DNA from: UBA11612 sp965228575
Lineage (GTDB): Bacteria; Pseudomonadota; Alphaproteobacteria; Rhodospirillales; Rhodospirillaceae
NCBI GenBank assembly: GCA_965228575.1
Contig: CBDDHW010000005.1
Coordinates: 35,922 to 99,921, forward strand
Length of the DNA: 64,000 nucleotides
Direction: 5' to 3'
A program made the position numbers and the translations under genes. The notes under the pieces are model-generated. The model made no database searches, had not been told where the DNA came from, and saw nothing but the letters and a program-made list of their open reading frames with translations. Shown one piece after another: positions 53,541 to 62,328 of the stretch (positions are counted from its first letter, which is position 1; each line of letters begins with the position of its first letter).

Positions 53541-55832
53541 TTATTGGGACGGCGTGAGAATAACAGGAATACTTTTACTAGTTGGAGTGCCAGAACGTAC
53601 GCCGTGACTGTACAGTGGGACAAGAACATTGGTCTCAGGAAAGTAAGCGCCTACACAACCCTTGGGAATGTCGAAAGGCACCACTATATATCCAGTCAAT
53701 TTGCGTTCACGATGATCTTTAGAAACTGTGGAAATATCTACTTTGTCTCCTTTAGAGACACCGATTACAGACATATCATCTTCGCAAATAAACAGAACTT
53801 TTCTTGCTCCTTTAATGCCACGGTAGCGGTCGTCGCGACGATAAACGGTCGTATTGTATTGGTCGTGCGCCCTAAATGTCGTGAGCGAGAACACTTTCTC
53901 TTTTGTAGTTTTTTGCGCCGCTTGCCGGGACGTTTCGGCAGGCAGTGAGGCAATCGAAAAATTGGCTTTACCCGTTCCTGTATTCCATCGCTTTTGCTTC
54001 GCGGAGTTTCCCAGATGAAACCCGCCGGCCCTGCCTATCCGAGTGTTGAAGTTTTCAAAATCGGCGAACACTGCCTCGATCTTGTCGCGAATGAGACGAT
54101 AGTCATCTCTAAAATCCGCCCATGGCGATTTGGTATGTCTCAGGGTCGCCATCGCGATTCCTGAGATTATCCAGGGCTCCGACCTCAGTTGCTCGGATGC
54201 AGGGCGATTGATGCCCTGCGATGCGTGAACCATGCTCATTGAGTCTTCAACGGTAATGGCTTGGCGGCCGGTTTTTTGCATATCGATCTCTGATCGCCCC
54301 AGCGTAGGTAAGATCAGAGCTTGCTTGCCGTGAATAAGATGGCTTCGATTTAACTTCGTAGACACGTGGACTGTAAGGTTTAGCTGGCGTAGTGCATCCC
54401 AAGTGAAGTTCGAGTCCGGACATGCCGCAGCATAGTTTCCGCCCATGCACATTAAGGTCTTTGCGCGCCCCTCGCTCATCGCCTTAATGGACTCTACAGT
54501 ATTCACGCCAGGTTTTCGCGGCGGTTCAAATTCGAATACGCGCTCTAAGCTGTCCAGAAACTCCGTCTGTGGTAATTCCGTAATGCCCATGGTTCGATCG
54601 CCCTGCACGTTGGAATGACCGCGAACAGGACATGGGCCAGTTCCAGGGCGGCCTAGATTGCCCCTCACTAAAAGCAGATTAATGATGTACTGAATTGTCT
54701 CGACAGCGTCCCGGTGCTGCGTAAGTCCCATCGCCCAGGTACAGATTACTCGATCCGACTCGATGTAAATATCGGCTGCGGCTTTAATATCCTCCCGGGA
54801 CAGGCCTGACTGTTCGCATATTCGCTCCCAAGACTCGCTCCTCAAATTATCAGCAAAGGCTTGGAAGCCGCTCGTGTGCGCGTTGATAAAGTCCCAATCC
54901 AAGACCGGTCTGTTGGTGCCGGATCCAGAGCGATCCTCGACGTCTAAGATTTCCTTGAGCATACCCTTTAAGAAAGCGAGGTCGCCTCCAATTTGTGGCT
55001 GAAGATATAAATGCGTGATGGCGTTGCCACCCAAAATCATATCTTTGACACTTTTGGGATGCGCAAAGCGTTCGAGGCCCCTCTCCTTTAAGGGGTTGAT
55101 GGTGACGATCCGCGCGCCTCTTGCCGCCGCCTCTCTCAAATCTCCAAGCATGCGAGGATGGTTGGTGCCCGGATTCTGGCCAAATATAAAAATTGCGTCC
55201 GCGAGCTTGATGTCTTCGAGCAATACCGTTCCCTTACCGATCCCGATGGACTCGGTGAGCGCCACACCAGATGCTTCGTGGCACATGTTAGAGCAATCCG
55301 GCAGATTGTTTGTTCCGAACTCGCGTACAAATAACTGCCAAAGAAAAGCCGCCTCGTTTGAAGTGCGGCCTGATGTGTAAAACACAGCCTCGTCAGGATG
55401 AGACAAAGCATTTAACTCGTTACCGATGAGCCCAAACGCGTCCTCCCAGGAAACCGGAACATAGTGGTCAGAAGAGGAGTCATATCTCATTGGGTGGGTC
55501 AGTCGGCCAAAGGATTCGAGAGTGTGCTCATCCTGTTCTTGTAGCCAAGTAACTGAATGGTTCGCGAAGACGGATGGATCGCAGCGTTTGGTGGTTGCTT
55601 CCCAGGCAACCGCCTTGAGTCCATTTTCACAGAATTCAAAAGAGGACATGTGGTTGGGATCTCCCCAAGCACAACCCGGACAATCGAAACCTTCTGGCTG
55701 GTTGACAGTCGTGAGCGCTTTGGCGCTCGGTAGTGGGTTGCCAGCCTGGAGCAAATGAGTAGCGCTGGTCTTTAGTGACGACCAACCCCCAGCATCCCCT
55801 TTGAACGGTTCGACCTTCGTTTTCTTCGCCAT
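53541..55832 (-). CDS. FdhF/YdeP-family molybdopterin oxidoreductase
   Basis: This is a 763-residue bis-MGD enzyme; the ATG follows AAAGGGAACAT. The N-terminus has FDCPGCAWGDPN (~49-60), a conserved segment of the YdeP group. The full CxxCxxxC-type [4Fe-4S] motif of formate dehydrogenases is not apparent. Molybdopterin-domain blocks include FYTSGRTSNEAAFLWQLF, FIFGQNPGTNHPRML, WAMGLTQHRDAVETIQYIINL and GNLGRPGTGPCPVRGHSNVQGDRTMG. A C-terminal dinucleotide-binding domain has LTTFRAHDQYNTTVY. YdeP in E. coli is linked to acid resistance; the substrate is unknown. No signal peptide is present. It is flanked by mobA downstream and a small gene upstream. Confidence 0.92.
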   Translation of the reverse strand: MAKKTKVEPFKGDAGGWSSLKTSATHLLQAGNPLPSAKALTTVNQPEGFDCPGCAWGDPNHMSSFEFCENGLKAVAWEATTKRCDPSVFANHSVTWLQEQDEHTLESFGRLTHPMRYDSSSDHYVPVSWEDAFGLIGNELNALSHPDEAVFYTSGRTSNEAAFLWQLFVREFGTNNLPDCSNMCHEASGVALTESIGIGKGTVLLEDIKLADAIFIFGQNPGTNHPRMLGDLREAAARGARIVTINPLKERGLERFAHPKSVKDMILGGNAITHLYLQPQIGGDLAFLKGMLKEILDVEDRSGSGTNRPVLDWDFINAHTSGFQAFADNLRSESWERICEQSGLSREDIKAAADIYIESDRVICTWAMGLTQHRDAVETIQYIINLLLVRGNLGRPGTGPCPVRGHSNVQGDRTMGITELPQTEFLDSLERVFEFEPPRKPGVNTVESIKAMSEGRAKTLMCMGGNYAAACPDSNFTWDALRQLNLTVHVSTKLNRSHLIHGKQALILPTLGRSEIDMQKTGRQAITVEDSMSMVHASQGINRPASEQLRSEPWIISGIAMATLRHTKSPWADFRDDYRLIRDKIEAVFADFENFNTRIGRAGGFHLGNSAKQKRWNTGTGKANFSIASLPAETSRQAAQKTTKEKVFSLTTFRAHDQYNTTVYRRDDRYRGIKGARKVLFICEDDMSVIGVSKGDKVDISTVSKDHRERKLTGYIVVPFDIPKGCVGAYFPETNVLVPLYSHGVRSGTPTSKSIPVILTPSQ

Positions 55833-55900
55833 ATGTTCCCTTATGAAAGGGCCGTATTCAATAAGCCTTTGTAGGCCCTAGTGGCGGCAATAGCGCAAAG

Positions 55901-56167
55901 TTACCCAGTGCTTCTGAAGCGTTTATCATACCATTTTAGCAAATCCGGGACTAATGTCTGTTCGTTTGTATGAACAGCTATCGCGTCTAGATAATTGGAC
56001 CAACGAACACTGTGCAACCCATAGTTTCCGCGGCCTAGACGCCGATCTAACCATGCATGAAGTTCGTTCAGGCTCTGCCCAAATCCATCTTTAGGAGTTT
56101 CGAGCTTTATACGAAATCGAAACCGCGCATCATCAACCTTGTTAGCTTTAGGAGAGCGTTGGATCAT
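55901..56167 (-). CDS. Small protein of unknown function upstream of the FdhF/YdeP gene
   Basis: This is an 88-residue soluble protein, rich in Arg, Asp and Trp (for example SVRWSNYLDAIAVHTNEQ and DLLKWYDKRF). No ribosome site is evident before the ATG, so the start is uncertain. It is on the same strand as the oxidoreductase, 68 bases upstream, and probably cotranscribed. I do not recognise the family; it might be an accessory protein. Coding status rests on length and context only. Confidence 0.55.
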   Translation of the reverse strand: MIQRSPKANKVDDARFRFRIKLETPKDGFGQSLNELHAWLDRRLGRGNYGLHSVRWSNYLDAIAVHTNEQTLVPDLLKWYDKRFRSTG

Positions 56168-56555
56168 CGCAATGCGCTTGTGGAGTTAAGTATTTCTAGA
56201 GTCGTTATAGCCACCCTGCCCCCACGGGCTAGTTCGAAACCGATTAAGATTTTGAATTAGCCCTGCTAGATACGAATAGAGTGCGAACCACTACTTCTAG
56301 GTTTGGGACCTAATATTTTCCTTTGGAAACGAACAAACCCCCGCACTGGATAAATGCGGGGGTAAAGTCTTGTCAGAAATGAAATTAACTTATCCTGGGT
56401 GTAACGAATCTTTAAGAGGGCTAGGCTTGTTAAGCAGGGGTTTTTTAGTTGGCTACCGTTTTCCTATTTAATCGTAATAAGAACCCAACGAGCATCAAGA
56501 GTCCTGCTACTACCAAGTGTCTAAGAACTATATGTATCTAACCTCTAGCTCGAAT
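56168..56555. other. Intergenic region with a GC-rich hairpin
   Basis: No clear gene is present. A strong hairpin CCCCCGCA/TGCGGGGG is at 56338-56362. On the minus strand a short frame ending at 56445 encodes a hydrophobic peptide ending LLMLVGFLLRLNRKTVAN. It is in the same frame as, and past the stops following, the 97-residue protein, so it might be a lost C-terminal anchor or just chance. Confidence 0.4.
56338..56362 (-). terminator. Probable intrinsic terminator after the small membrane genes
   Basis: A perfect 8-bp G/C-rich stem (CCCCCGCA/TGCGGGGG) with a nine-base loop is followed on the minus strand by TTTGTT. It lies ~190 bases beyond the end of the small membrane-protein gene at 56556. 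The weak T-run leaves some doubt. Confidence 0.5.
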
Positions 56556-56849
56556 TTAAGCTCCCCAAACGTCATCATACCGAGCAGTCCCATCATTGCG
56601 CGGATTGTCCCTGTATGTACGAGCACGGTCGGCACGGTAAAAAGTTATTCCGGTCACGGCGAATCCCAACGCCACCATTACGTGCAATGCCAAGAGCTGG
56701 CCGTACCAATACCAAACACCGATACCCGCGCAAAAAATGGTTGTCCACATAATGCTAAGACCAGCCATAATTTGAAAGCGCTGCGCTGGAGGTAGAGAAC
56801 GCAATTGATTCAATCTCGAATCCATGAGTGTTTTAACTACATTTAGCAT
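56556..56849 (-). CDS. Small membrane protein of unknown function
   Basis: I start at the ATG at 56849 (MLNVVKTLMDSRLNQLRSLP), two bases after the stop of the preceding small ORF, with GGGA upstream; a TTG at 56855 is an alternative. The 97-residue protein has two membrane helices (FQIMAGLSIMWTTIFCAGIGVWYWYG and LLALHVMVALGFAVTGITFYRA) and an Arg/Asp-rich C-terminus. I do not recognise the family. The tight arrangement with the 55-residue ORF indicates translational coupling. Confidence 0.7.
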   Translation of the reverse strand: MLNVVKTLMDSRLNQLRSLPPAQRFQIMAGLSIMWTTIFCAGIGVWYWYGQLLALHVMVALGFAVTGITFYRADRARTYRDNPRNDGTARYDDVWGA

Positions 56850-56851
56850 TT

Positions 56852-57019
56852 TCAAATTCCCATTATCATTCTTTGGAGCGCGAAAAGATTGCCTCCAACG
56901 ATAGCTACAGCGGCTATGATTGCTGCAATCGAAAATAGCGCATCACCACTTTCGTGATCTTTATAAAATGTATGTTGGGTAGTACTGCCCACAATCGGGA
57001 CTTCATGATTATGTTTCAT
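56852..57019 (-). CDS. 55-residue single-helix membrane protein
   Basis: The ATG at 57019 is preceded by AGGAG at six bases. The 55-residue product has a His-rich polar start (MKHNHEVPIVGSTTQH) and one membrane helix (ALFSIAAIIAAVAIVGGNLFAL). Its stop lies two bases from the ATG of the next small membrane protein. The strong ribosome site and coupling support it being real. Function unknown; it could be a small subunit of a membrane complex with its neighbour. Confidence 0.65.
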   Translation of the reverse strand: MKHNHEVPIVGSTTQHTFYKDHESGDALFSIAAIIAAVAIVGGNLFALQRMIMGI

Positions 57020-57280
57020 AACATCTCCTGGAACTTTGTTTCTCAGTATCTACGCTCCAGAAATGAGAATAGATCACCCGTTTTTGTATTTGCTAGATGA
57101 GCACGGGTTTGTGCCATAACACTTTTGCTGCGGTTTGAACTATTGAATCCTAACGCCAACTAAAATCGGAAAAGTTACACTGAATGCTGCTAGCTGCCTT
57201 AGCATTACCATTGCCATAAAAAATTAGTGAATTTAGTGCTTTTCATACATCCAAGTGTGATTGCCGCACGTATTGGATAT

Positions 57281-57673
57281 ATGCCGATACAGTCTTTGAG
57301 GATTTTTTATAACGGCGAATGCCCCATATGCCGGAAAGAAATCAGGCATTATCAGCGCATCGCCAAGGAGTCAGGTGTCAAAACATTATTTTGGACTGAT
57401 CTCGCGGAACACCCGCATGCTTTAAATCCATACGGTTTGAATGCGAAGGACGCTATTAGGCGCTTATATTGCGTTTCGGCAAACGGGATTCTTCTATCTG
57501 GTGTAGATAGCTTCGCCGCCATTTGGATGCGAATACCCAGATATAGGCTCCTTGGTAAGATAGCTCAGGTCCCAGTTTTTCATTCTATTGTCGCTGGAAT
57601 TTACGAATATTTTGCACTGCCGATTTTAGCGTGGTCGAACCGCCGTCGACGCAAAAAAAACAAGATTAAGTAA
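57281..57673 (+). CDS. DCC family thiol-disulfide protein (DUF393)
   Basis: I start at the ATG at 57281 (MPIQSLRIFYNGECPICRKEI); the frame also has a GTG at 57227. The 130-residue protein has the DUF393 motif YNGECPICRKEI, with CPIC as the redox pair. There is also GLNAKDAIRRLYCV and the common SGVDSFAAIWMRIPRYRLLG. The C-terminus is basic (NRRRRKKNK). The family is thioredoxin-like; partners are unknown. Confidence 0.88.
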   Translation: MPIQSLRIFYNGECPICRKEIRHYQRIAKESGVKTLFWTDLAEHPHALNPYGLNAKDAIRRLYCVSANGILLSGVDSFAAIWMRIPRYRLLGKIAQVPVFHSIVAGIYEYFALPILAWSNRRRRKKNKIK

Positions 57674-57923
57674 ATCGTAAAGCCCGCGCACGCCCCAAAC
57701 AATGGGTAGACCAGAAAAGGCCTATCCAGAATATTCTAGAACCAAGCAATCCAAACAGACCTCGAGTACGTACATATCGTAGTGAGGTTCTGTTGCACAG
57801 TCTCCCCTAATTTAAAATGTGCGGTCGCCTTCCCCTCGGCCATAGAGCTTTACTTTGCGCCGCTGACCCACCTGCAACACCTAAGGGTCGGCGGCGCTTA
57901 CCAGCGAATAAAGAGAGAATGCC

Positions 57924-58610
57924 ATGCTAGTCTTATTAAACCTACATTCTGTCGTGAAAGTTGGAACGCTATTGGTCATGTCTATCTTGATGTCTGCCTG
58001 CTCAGTGTTTGGCGTGAGAACGGGAACGGAGCAGTCGGAATATCAGGAAATAGGTCGCGTGGGCGAAAGCATCGAGATTAGGAAATATTCTGAACGATTG
58101 GCTGCTCAGATTACGCTTCAGCCACAAATGAGCATTGGCAACTATAGCAACGAAGCGTTTTCGATACTCGCCGACTACATTTTTGGTAATAATCGTAATG
58201 CGACTAAAGTTGCAATGACGGCTCCTGTTGAGGACAATATTTTCTTTGAAGATAAACAGATAGTATCCCCGAATTGCGCGCCTAGCTTAAGTACTCGCGG
58301 TTACACGATGAGATTCTTTCTACCACAGCAATACACTAAGACCACAGCTCCAGTACCGGTGGACCCAAAAATAAAACTAATTGAGCTGCCGGCTGCAACC
58401 TTTGCCGCGCTCCGGTTTACAGGGGCACGCGACTACGAGCGAGTCTGTGAGTATAAGAACAAACTCTTAGAATCATTGGACACGTCTACCTGGCGCGCCA
58501 CCAGTGATCCAGTTGCGTACTACTATGATCCGCCCTGGACCATTCCGAACTTGAGACGAAATGAGGTTGTGGTGATGGTGGAAGCCTCTACTGATAAATA
58601 TACACGTTGA
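57924..58610 (+). CDS. SOUL heme-binding family lipoprotein
   Basis: This is a 228-residue protein; the ATG follows GAGAGAATGCC. A lipoprotein signal is present (MSILMSAC, Cys at about 26). The SOUL domain is recognisable by EIRKYSERLAAQI, FSILADYIFGNN, TKVAMTAPV and MRFFLPQQYT. The C-terminal segment WRATSDPVAYYYDPPWTIPNLRRNEV is also typical. SOUL proteins bind heme or other hydrophobic ligands. It is the gene before the photolyase (opposite strand), a pairing often seen in light-response gene sets. Confidence 0.9.
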   Translation: MLVLLNLHSVVKVGTLLVMSILMSACSVFGVRTGTEQSEYQEIGRVGESIEIRKYSERLAAQITLQPQMSIGNYSNEAFSILADYIFGNNRNATKVAMTAPVEDNIFFEDKQIVSPNCAPSLSTRGYTMRFFLPQQYTKTTAPVPVDPKIKLIELPAATFAALRFTGARDYERVCEYKNKLLESLDTSTWRATSDPVAYYYDPPWTIPNLRRNEVVVMVEASTDKYTR

Positions 58611-58712
58611 TCACGACCGAGCTCAATTAGTTAGTTGACTGGAATATTAACTCTGAACAAGCGCTACTGTGTGTTTGATCGCCGTTTCTGGATGGAGTGA
58701 CTAACAACACGG

Positions 58713-60248
58713 TCAATCTTCTGCCACTGTTAATGACCTAAAAAATCTTCGACTATCATTTTCGATTGCTGCCTTTCGGTCACTATCCATCTTGTCATAC
58801 ACATTATACATCATGCGCATTCTATAATTGGATTTCAGCTTGTCTCGATTGCGTTCTAGGAAATCCCAATAAATGTAATTAAATGGACACGCGGTCGGAC
58901 CGTTTTTCTCCCTCACTTTGAAACTGCATTTATTGCAGTAATTAGACATCTTATTTATGTAGCCTCCGCTGGCTGCATAAGGCTTGCTGGCCACGACACC
59001 CCCGTCGGCATATAGCGCCATGCCAGACACATTTGGTAGTTCTACCCATTCGTACGCGTCCACGTATACGATTAAGAACCATTCATTGACCTGTTTTGGA
59101 TCAATGCCTGCCAGCAACGCAAAATTGCCAAGAACCATTAAACGCTGGATATGATGTGCATACGCATTTTGCCGAGTCTCTAACACACATTGTCGTAGAC
59201 AGTTCATTTGAGTGTTTGCTGTCCAATAAAAATCCGGTAGCTCGCGACTGGCTTCAAAAAAGTTTTCTTCTGCGAGCTCCGGCATCTTAGTCCAATAGAG
59301 GCCGCGAATGTATTCGCGCCAGCCAATTATCTGTCGAACAAAGCCTTCAACTGCGTTGATCGCGGCTGTCCCGTTAAGATAAGCACTCTCCGCCGCTTCC
59401 ACACATTCAATGGGCGATAGCAAGCCGCAGTTTAGATACAAACCGATTTGAGAATGGTACATCCAGGGCTCACCCTCGATCATAGCGTCCTGGTAATCAC
59501 CGAAATCACCAAGTCGTTGCTCCACAAATTTCTGAAGTGCTTGTAATGCGTGATCACGGGTAACAGCAAAGTGAAACGGCTCGATGTCCCCGAAGTGATC
59601 TGGAAAGTAATCGGCAACGACTTGAATAACTTCGCGTGTGATAGCGTCTATTTGACCAGAATATGTGGCGGGAATTGAAAGGCCTGATTTCGGAGGTTTT
59701 CTGTTTTCCGCGTCGTAATTCCACTTGCCACCTATGGGCTCATTTCCATCCATTAGAATTGAACATTTCCTTCGCATTTCTCTATAGAAATACTCCATGC
59801 GCAATTGAGCTCGATCTTTAGCCCAATCCCGAAATTCGTCTAGAGTACACACGAAGCGGTTGTCTGGCACAACTTCTACCGGAATACCGAGATCAGTCTC
59901 CCAAGTAGAAATATCCTTTAAGACTCGGTACTCACCTGGATGAGTTACAGCAACCTTATCTATCTTGTGACGTTTAAGTGCGCGTCCGACTTCTCCCTTA
60001 AGAGACCCTATATTTTCTGTATCATCAAATTTAATGTAATCAACGCTGTATCCACTTTCTCGTAACTCGTCAGCAAAGTGGCGCATGGCAGAAAATAGAA
60101 AAACAATTTTTTTCTTGTGATGTTTAACGTACCGAGCTTCTTCCTTCACCTCGCACATCAAGATTATGTCTCGCCCTTTCTGAATGTTTGAAAGACTTGA
60201 AATATCGCGCGACAACTGATCTCCCAGTACCAAGCAAAGTATTTTCAT
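58713..60248 (-). CDS. FeS-type cryptochrome/photolyase (PhrB-like)
   Basis: This is a 511-residue protein of the deoxyribodipyrimidine photolyase-related family. The N-terminal antenna domain begins MKILCLVLGDQLSRD. The C-terminal FAD domain has GWREYIRGLYW and YAHHIQRLMVLGNFALLAG. Cys residues for a [4Fe-4S] cluster are in NCLRQC, YCNKC and TACPF. The family repairs (6-4) photoproducts or acts as a light sensor. The start has a weak ribosome site. It ends convergently with the SOUL gene and is followed upstream by the damaged tspO, all light- or tetrapyrrole-related. Confidence 0.93.
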   Translation of the reverse strand: MKILCLVLGDQLSRDISSLSNIQKGRDIILMCEVKEEARYVKHHKKKIVFLFSAMRHFADELRESGYSVDYIKFDDTENIGSLKGEVGRALKRHKIDKVAVTHPGEYRVLKDISTWETDLGIPVEVVPDNRFVCTLDEFRDWAKDRAQLRMEYFYREMRRKCSILMDGNEPIGGKWNYDAENRKPPKSGLSIPATYSGQIDAITREVIQVVADYFPDHFGDIEPFHFAVTRDHALQALQKFVEQRLGDFGDYQDAMIEGEPWMYHSQIGLYLNCGLLSPIECVEAAESAYLNGTAAINAVEGFVRQIIGWREYIRGLYWTKMPELAEENFFEASRELPDFYWTANTQMNCLRQCVLETRQNAYAHHIQRLMVLGNFALLAGIDPKQVNEWFLIVYVDAYEWVELPNVSGMALYADGGVVASKPYAASGGYINKMSNYCNKCSFKVREKNGPTACPFNYIYWDFLERNRDKLKSNYRMRMMYNVYDKMDSDRKAAIENDSRRFFRSLTVAED

Positions 60249-60293
60249 GCATTTTGCTTTTCTATTGTGATTTAGTGATTGCTCGCGAACCAG

Positions 60294-60650
60294 TTACTCG
60301 TTGGAGTTAAGGCGCCGTATAGAATAATTTAGTGCCATCGCAAAACTAACCCACCTTAGGTAAGGTAATAGCAACAAGGCCGCTATTGTTCTAATGGGGA
60401 GAAACAAGACGATAGTTGCCAAAATTGAGAGCCAAAGTAGGAAAATCTCCAGTAAGGCTAGGTCTACGCGACGTAGACCAAAAAACACCGCCGACCAAGC
60501 TGCATTGAGAATAAGTTGAGAAGTGAAAACGATGAAAGGAATTACCGCATCTGTTGCATCAACTTCCAACGACACAAGCAGCCCGAGATACCTATTGTAA
60601 AGTATAGAACCTGTAAGTGCTCACCCGACATGAATTTTCTCCGGGCACCG
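60294..60650 (-). pseudogene. TspO/MBR-family remnant (5' truncated, frameshifted)
   Basis: The open frame (93 residues from GTG 60575) encodes the last three helices of a TspO-type protein: FTSQLILNAAWSAVFFGLRR, LLWLSILATIVLFLPI and LLLPYLRWVSFAMALNYSIRRLN. TspO is normally ~150 residues. Just upstream a different frame encodes QVLYFTIGISGC, which resembles the TspO segment WTVLYVLMGIA, so a frameshift lies near 60580-60600. The first helix is missing. The gene is therefore broken, or extensively misread. TspO binds porphyrins and heme, matching the SOUL/photolyase surroundings. Confidence 0.65.
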
Positions 60651-60665
60651 ATTATGCAGATCGCC

Positions 60666-60926
60666 CTATACGTCGATGTATTGTTTGGGCGGATTATTGA
60701 GATCCACTTCCTCATACCGATATTTGGTTTTGATATCCGTATTGAGGTATTGGCCCTTCGACTCTGCCTTCATAAACTCGTGATACCGCGCCTCTTCTAC
60801 GCCGTAGAACACATAGGTCTTTCCGGTCTCTAAAAACCGCACATGAAACTTTAGGCTCTTGGGATCGTAACTCACTTCCTCAATGTTGGTTGAATCGACC
60901 GAGACCATTTCAGGTTTTTTATCCAT
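60666..60926 (-). CDS. KTSC-domain small protein
   Basis: This is an 86-residue protein with its ATG after GGCGGAGGGTC. It matches the KTSC pattern: MVSVDSTNIEEVSYDPKSL, FHVRFLETGKTYVFYGV and AESKGQYLNTDIKTKYRYE. The family is small, of unknown function, and common on accessory DNA and phages. It is a stand-alone domain here. Confidence 0.85.
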   Translation of the reverse strand: MDKKPEMVSVDSTNIEEVSYDPKSLKFHVRFLETGKTYVFYGVEEARYHEFMKAESKGQYLNTDIKTKYRYEEVDLNNPPKQYIDV

Positions 60927-61216
60927 GACCCTCCGCCCCTCTCATGAATAGTCCAGCAGCTCTCATAATAGCTGTGCGAATAAACATCGCCAATGGTTTG
61001 CATATTAGTTGTATTTGCGACGCGCTTACTAAATTTTTTCGAAGCGATTGGATCTACTAGGAACCGCCGGTTCAATAGTTGCCTGCGCCCTTATACCAGC
61101 AGGTGAATCTATTTTAGTTTTCCATACCTTAGCGTCCTTGCAACGCCCGGTACCGCTTTCACCATCGCGTAAAATCTATTATTTTATCGGCGGGGAATGG
61201 AGCTGGAGAAAGTGTT

Positions 61217-61810
61217 ATGGCCGAAGGCACAGCGATGCCTTGGATGCCAAGCACAAAAACATTTATCGCATCTGCTATTCGAAAGCTCGTCGATGAAGGT
61301 GAGCAACGAAAAGCGTGCGTCTTGTTAGTGCGGCAGGCATGTGCGGGACACTTTGGCGTGCTCGTGGACACTCTCACAGAGATGTCAGAGTTCAAACGCG
61401 ATGGCGTAAAAATATTACTGTCAGAGCAAGCGGTGGGTTCGTATGCCCTGTGCTATGCATTTTCCTCGACGGGAATCTCTGAAGATCTTTATCCAGTGTT
61501 TGCAGTCGCGGTCGATCTAGCCCGTGAAGCCCGCAAGGCAAAAGGAAAGGCGCTGGGAAAAAAGGCGCAGGGCTTTTTGCTCAAAAAAGTCCTCGAAACA
61601 CCAGACGTCAAGGCGCTCCAACTACCGCGCGCCTTCATCGATCAATTGTTTCAGGATGTTGAACAGGTCAGCGAGCAAGAATTAGCAGAATTTATTCAAC
61701 CGGACGATCCGCCGCCAGATACCGAAAACGGATTTAACGGTGACAATTCTTCACCCGAGCCAAACGGTGCAGGCGGTGATCAAGCCGAACCGGAGTCTGG
61801 TGGCGGCTAA
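61217..61810 (+). CDS. Unknown protein with acidic, Pro-rich C-terminal tail
   Basis: This is a 197-residue protein; GGAG precedes the ATG by eight bases. Residues 1-150 look globular and helical (LPRAFIDQLFQDVEQVSEQELAEF). Residues ~150-197 are low-complexity, rich in Asp, Pro, Gly, Glu and Asn. The same low-complexity character continues in frame after the TAA at 61808. I do not recognise a family. The product has no signal peptide. Its downstream frame suggests that the true protein may once have been longer. Confidence 0.7.
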   Translation: MAEGTAMPWMPSTKTFIASAIRKLVDEGEQRKACVLLVRQACAGHFGVLVDTLTEMSEFKRDGVKILLSEQAVGSYALCYAFSSTGISEDLYPVFAVAVDLAREARKAKGKALGKKAQGFLLKKVLETPDVKALQLPRAFIDQLFQDVEQVSEQELAEFIQPDDPPPDTENGFNGDNSSPEPNGAGGDQAEPESGGG

Positions 61811-62191
61811 AACACCGCCGCTCCCGACTCGGTCGGAGCCGACCCACCGGAGCATCCGGAAAAACCGGCGCCTGAAGCCGGCCGAGCCGAGTATTTCTAC
61901 CGACTTGACCGGGAAAACTCGCCTGGCGGCGCCGGCGCATCTGGCCGGCTGGCCCGGGTTCTCATCCGGCTGGACCGGGGGCCGGTACCCGCCAAATTAA
62001 CTAACCGCCTAATCTAGCTGGCTCGTCCGGGTCTCAAATCCGGTTCACCCGGCCAGTACGGCCCGGCTTATCGGCGCGATCCATTCGCTACCGGCGGAGG
62101 GATCTCAATGAGTGGATTGAAGATAAAGTCTACCGGAATACAGGCGAGTACTAATGCTAGTCCTGATGGGAGTACCCATATTCACCAATAA
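61811..62191 (+). other. GC-rich in-frame continuation with two stops
   Basis: Reading on in the frame of the preceding gene gives NTAAPDSVGADPPEHPEKPAPEAG and more. It passes the TAG at 62015, then a stretch containing an ATG at 62108 with a perfect GGAGGGATCTCA site, and ends at TAA 62189-62191. The G+C-rich block with many CCGG words contrasts with the A/T-rich surroundings. It could be a decayed longer tail, or a small 27-residue peptide gene from 62108. Confidence 0.45.
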
Positions 62192-62328
62192 CATGCTGTC
62201 TTCAATACATTTAAACACAACGGCAACCGCCAATTGTCGAGTTGGAAAATAAAATCCACCAACGCACGTGTCTATACGCAAAACACGGTGTAAAATATGA
62301 AAATTGGAGCTGCGCGGGAGGTAAACTC

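Noticed and set aside
57786..57797. GGTTCTGTTGCA, like the terminal repeat of IS6-family elements
   Set aside because: No transposase, second end or target duplication is visible; twelve bases alone are not enough.
61048..61296. 82-residue plus-strand frame overlapping the start of the unknown protein
   Set aside because: No ribosome site, no family match, and it overlaps the better-supported gene at 61217.
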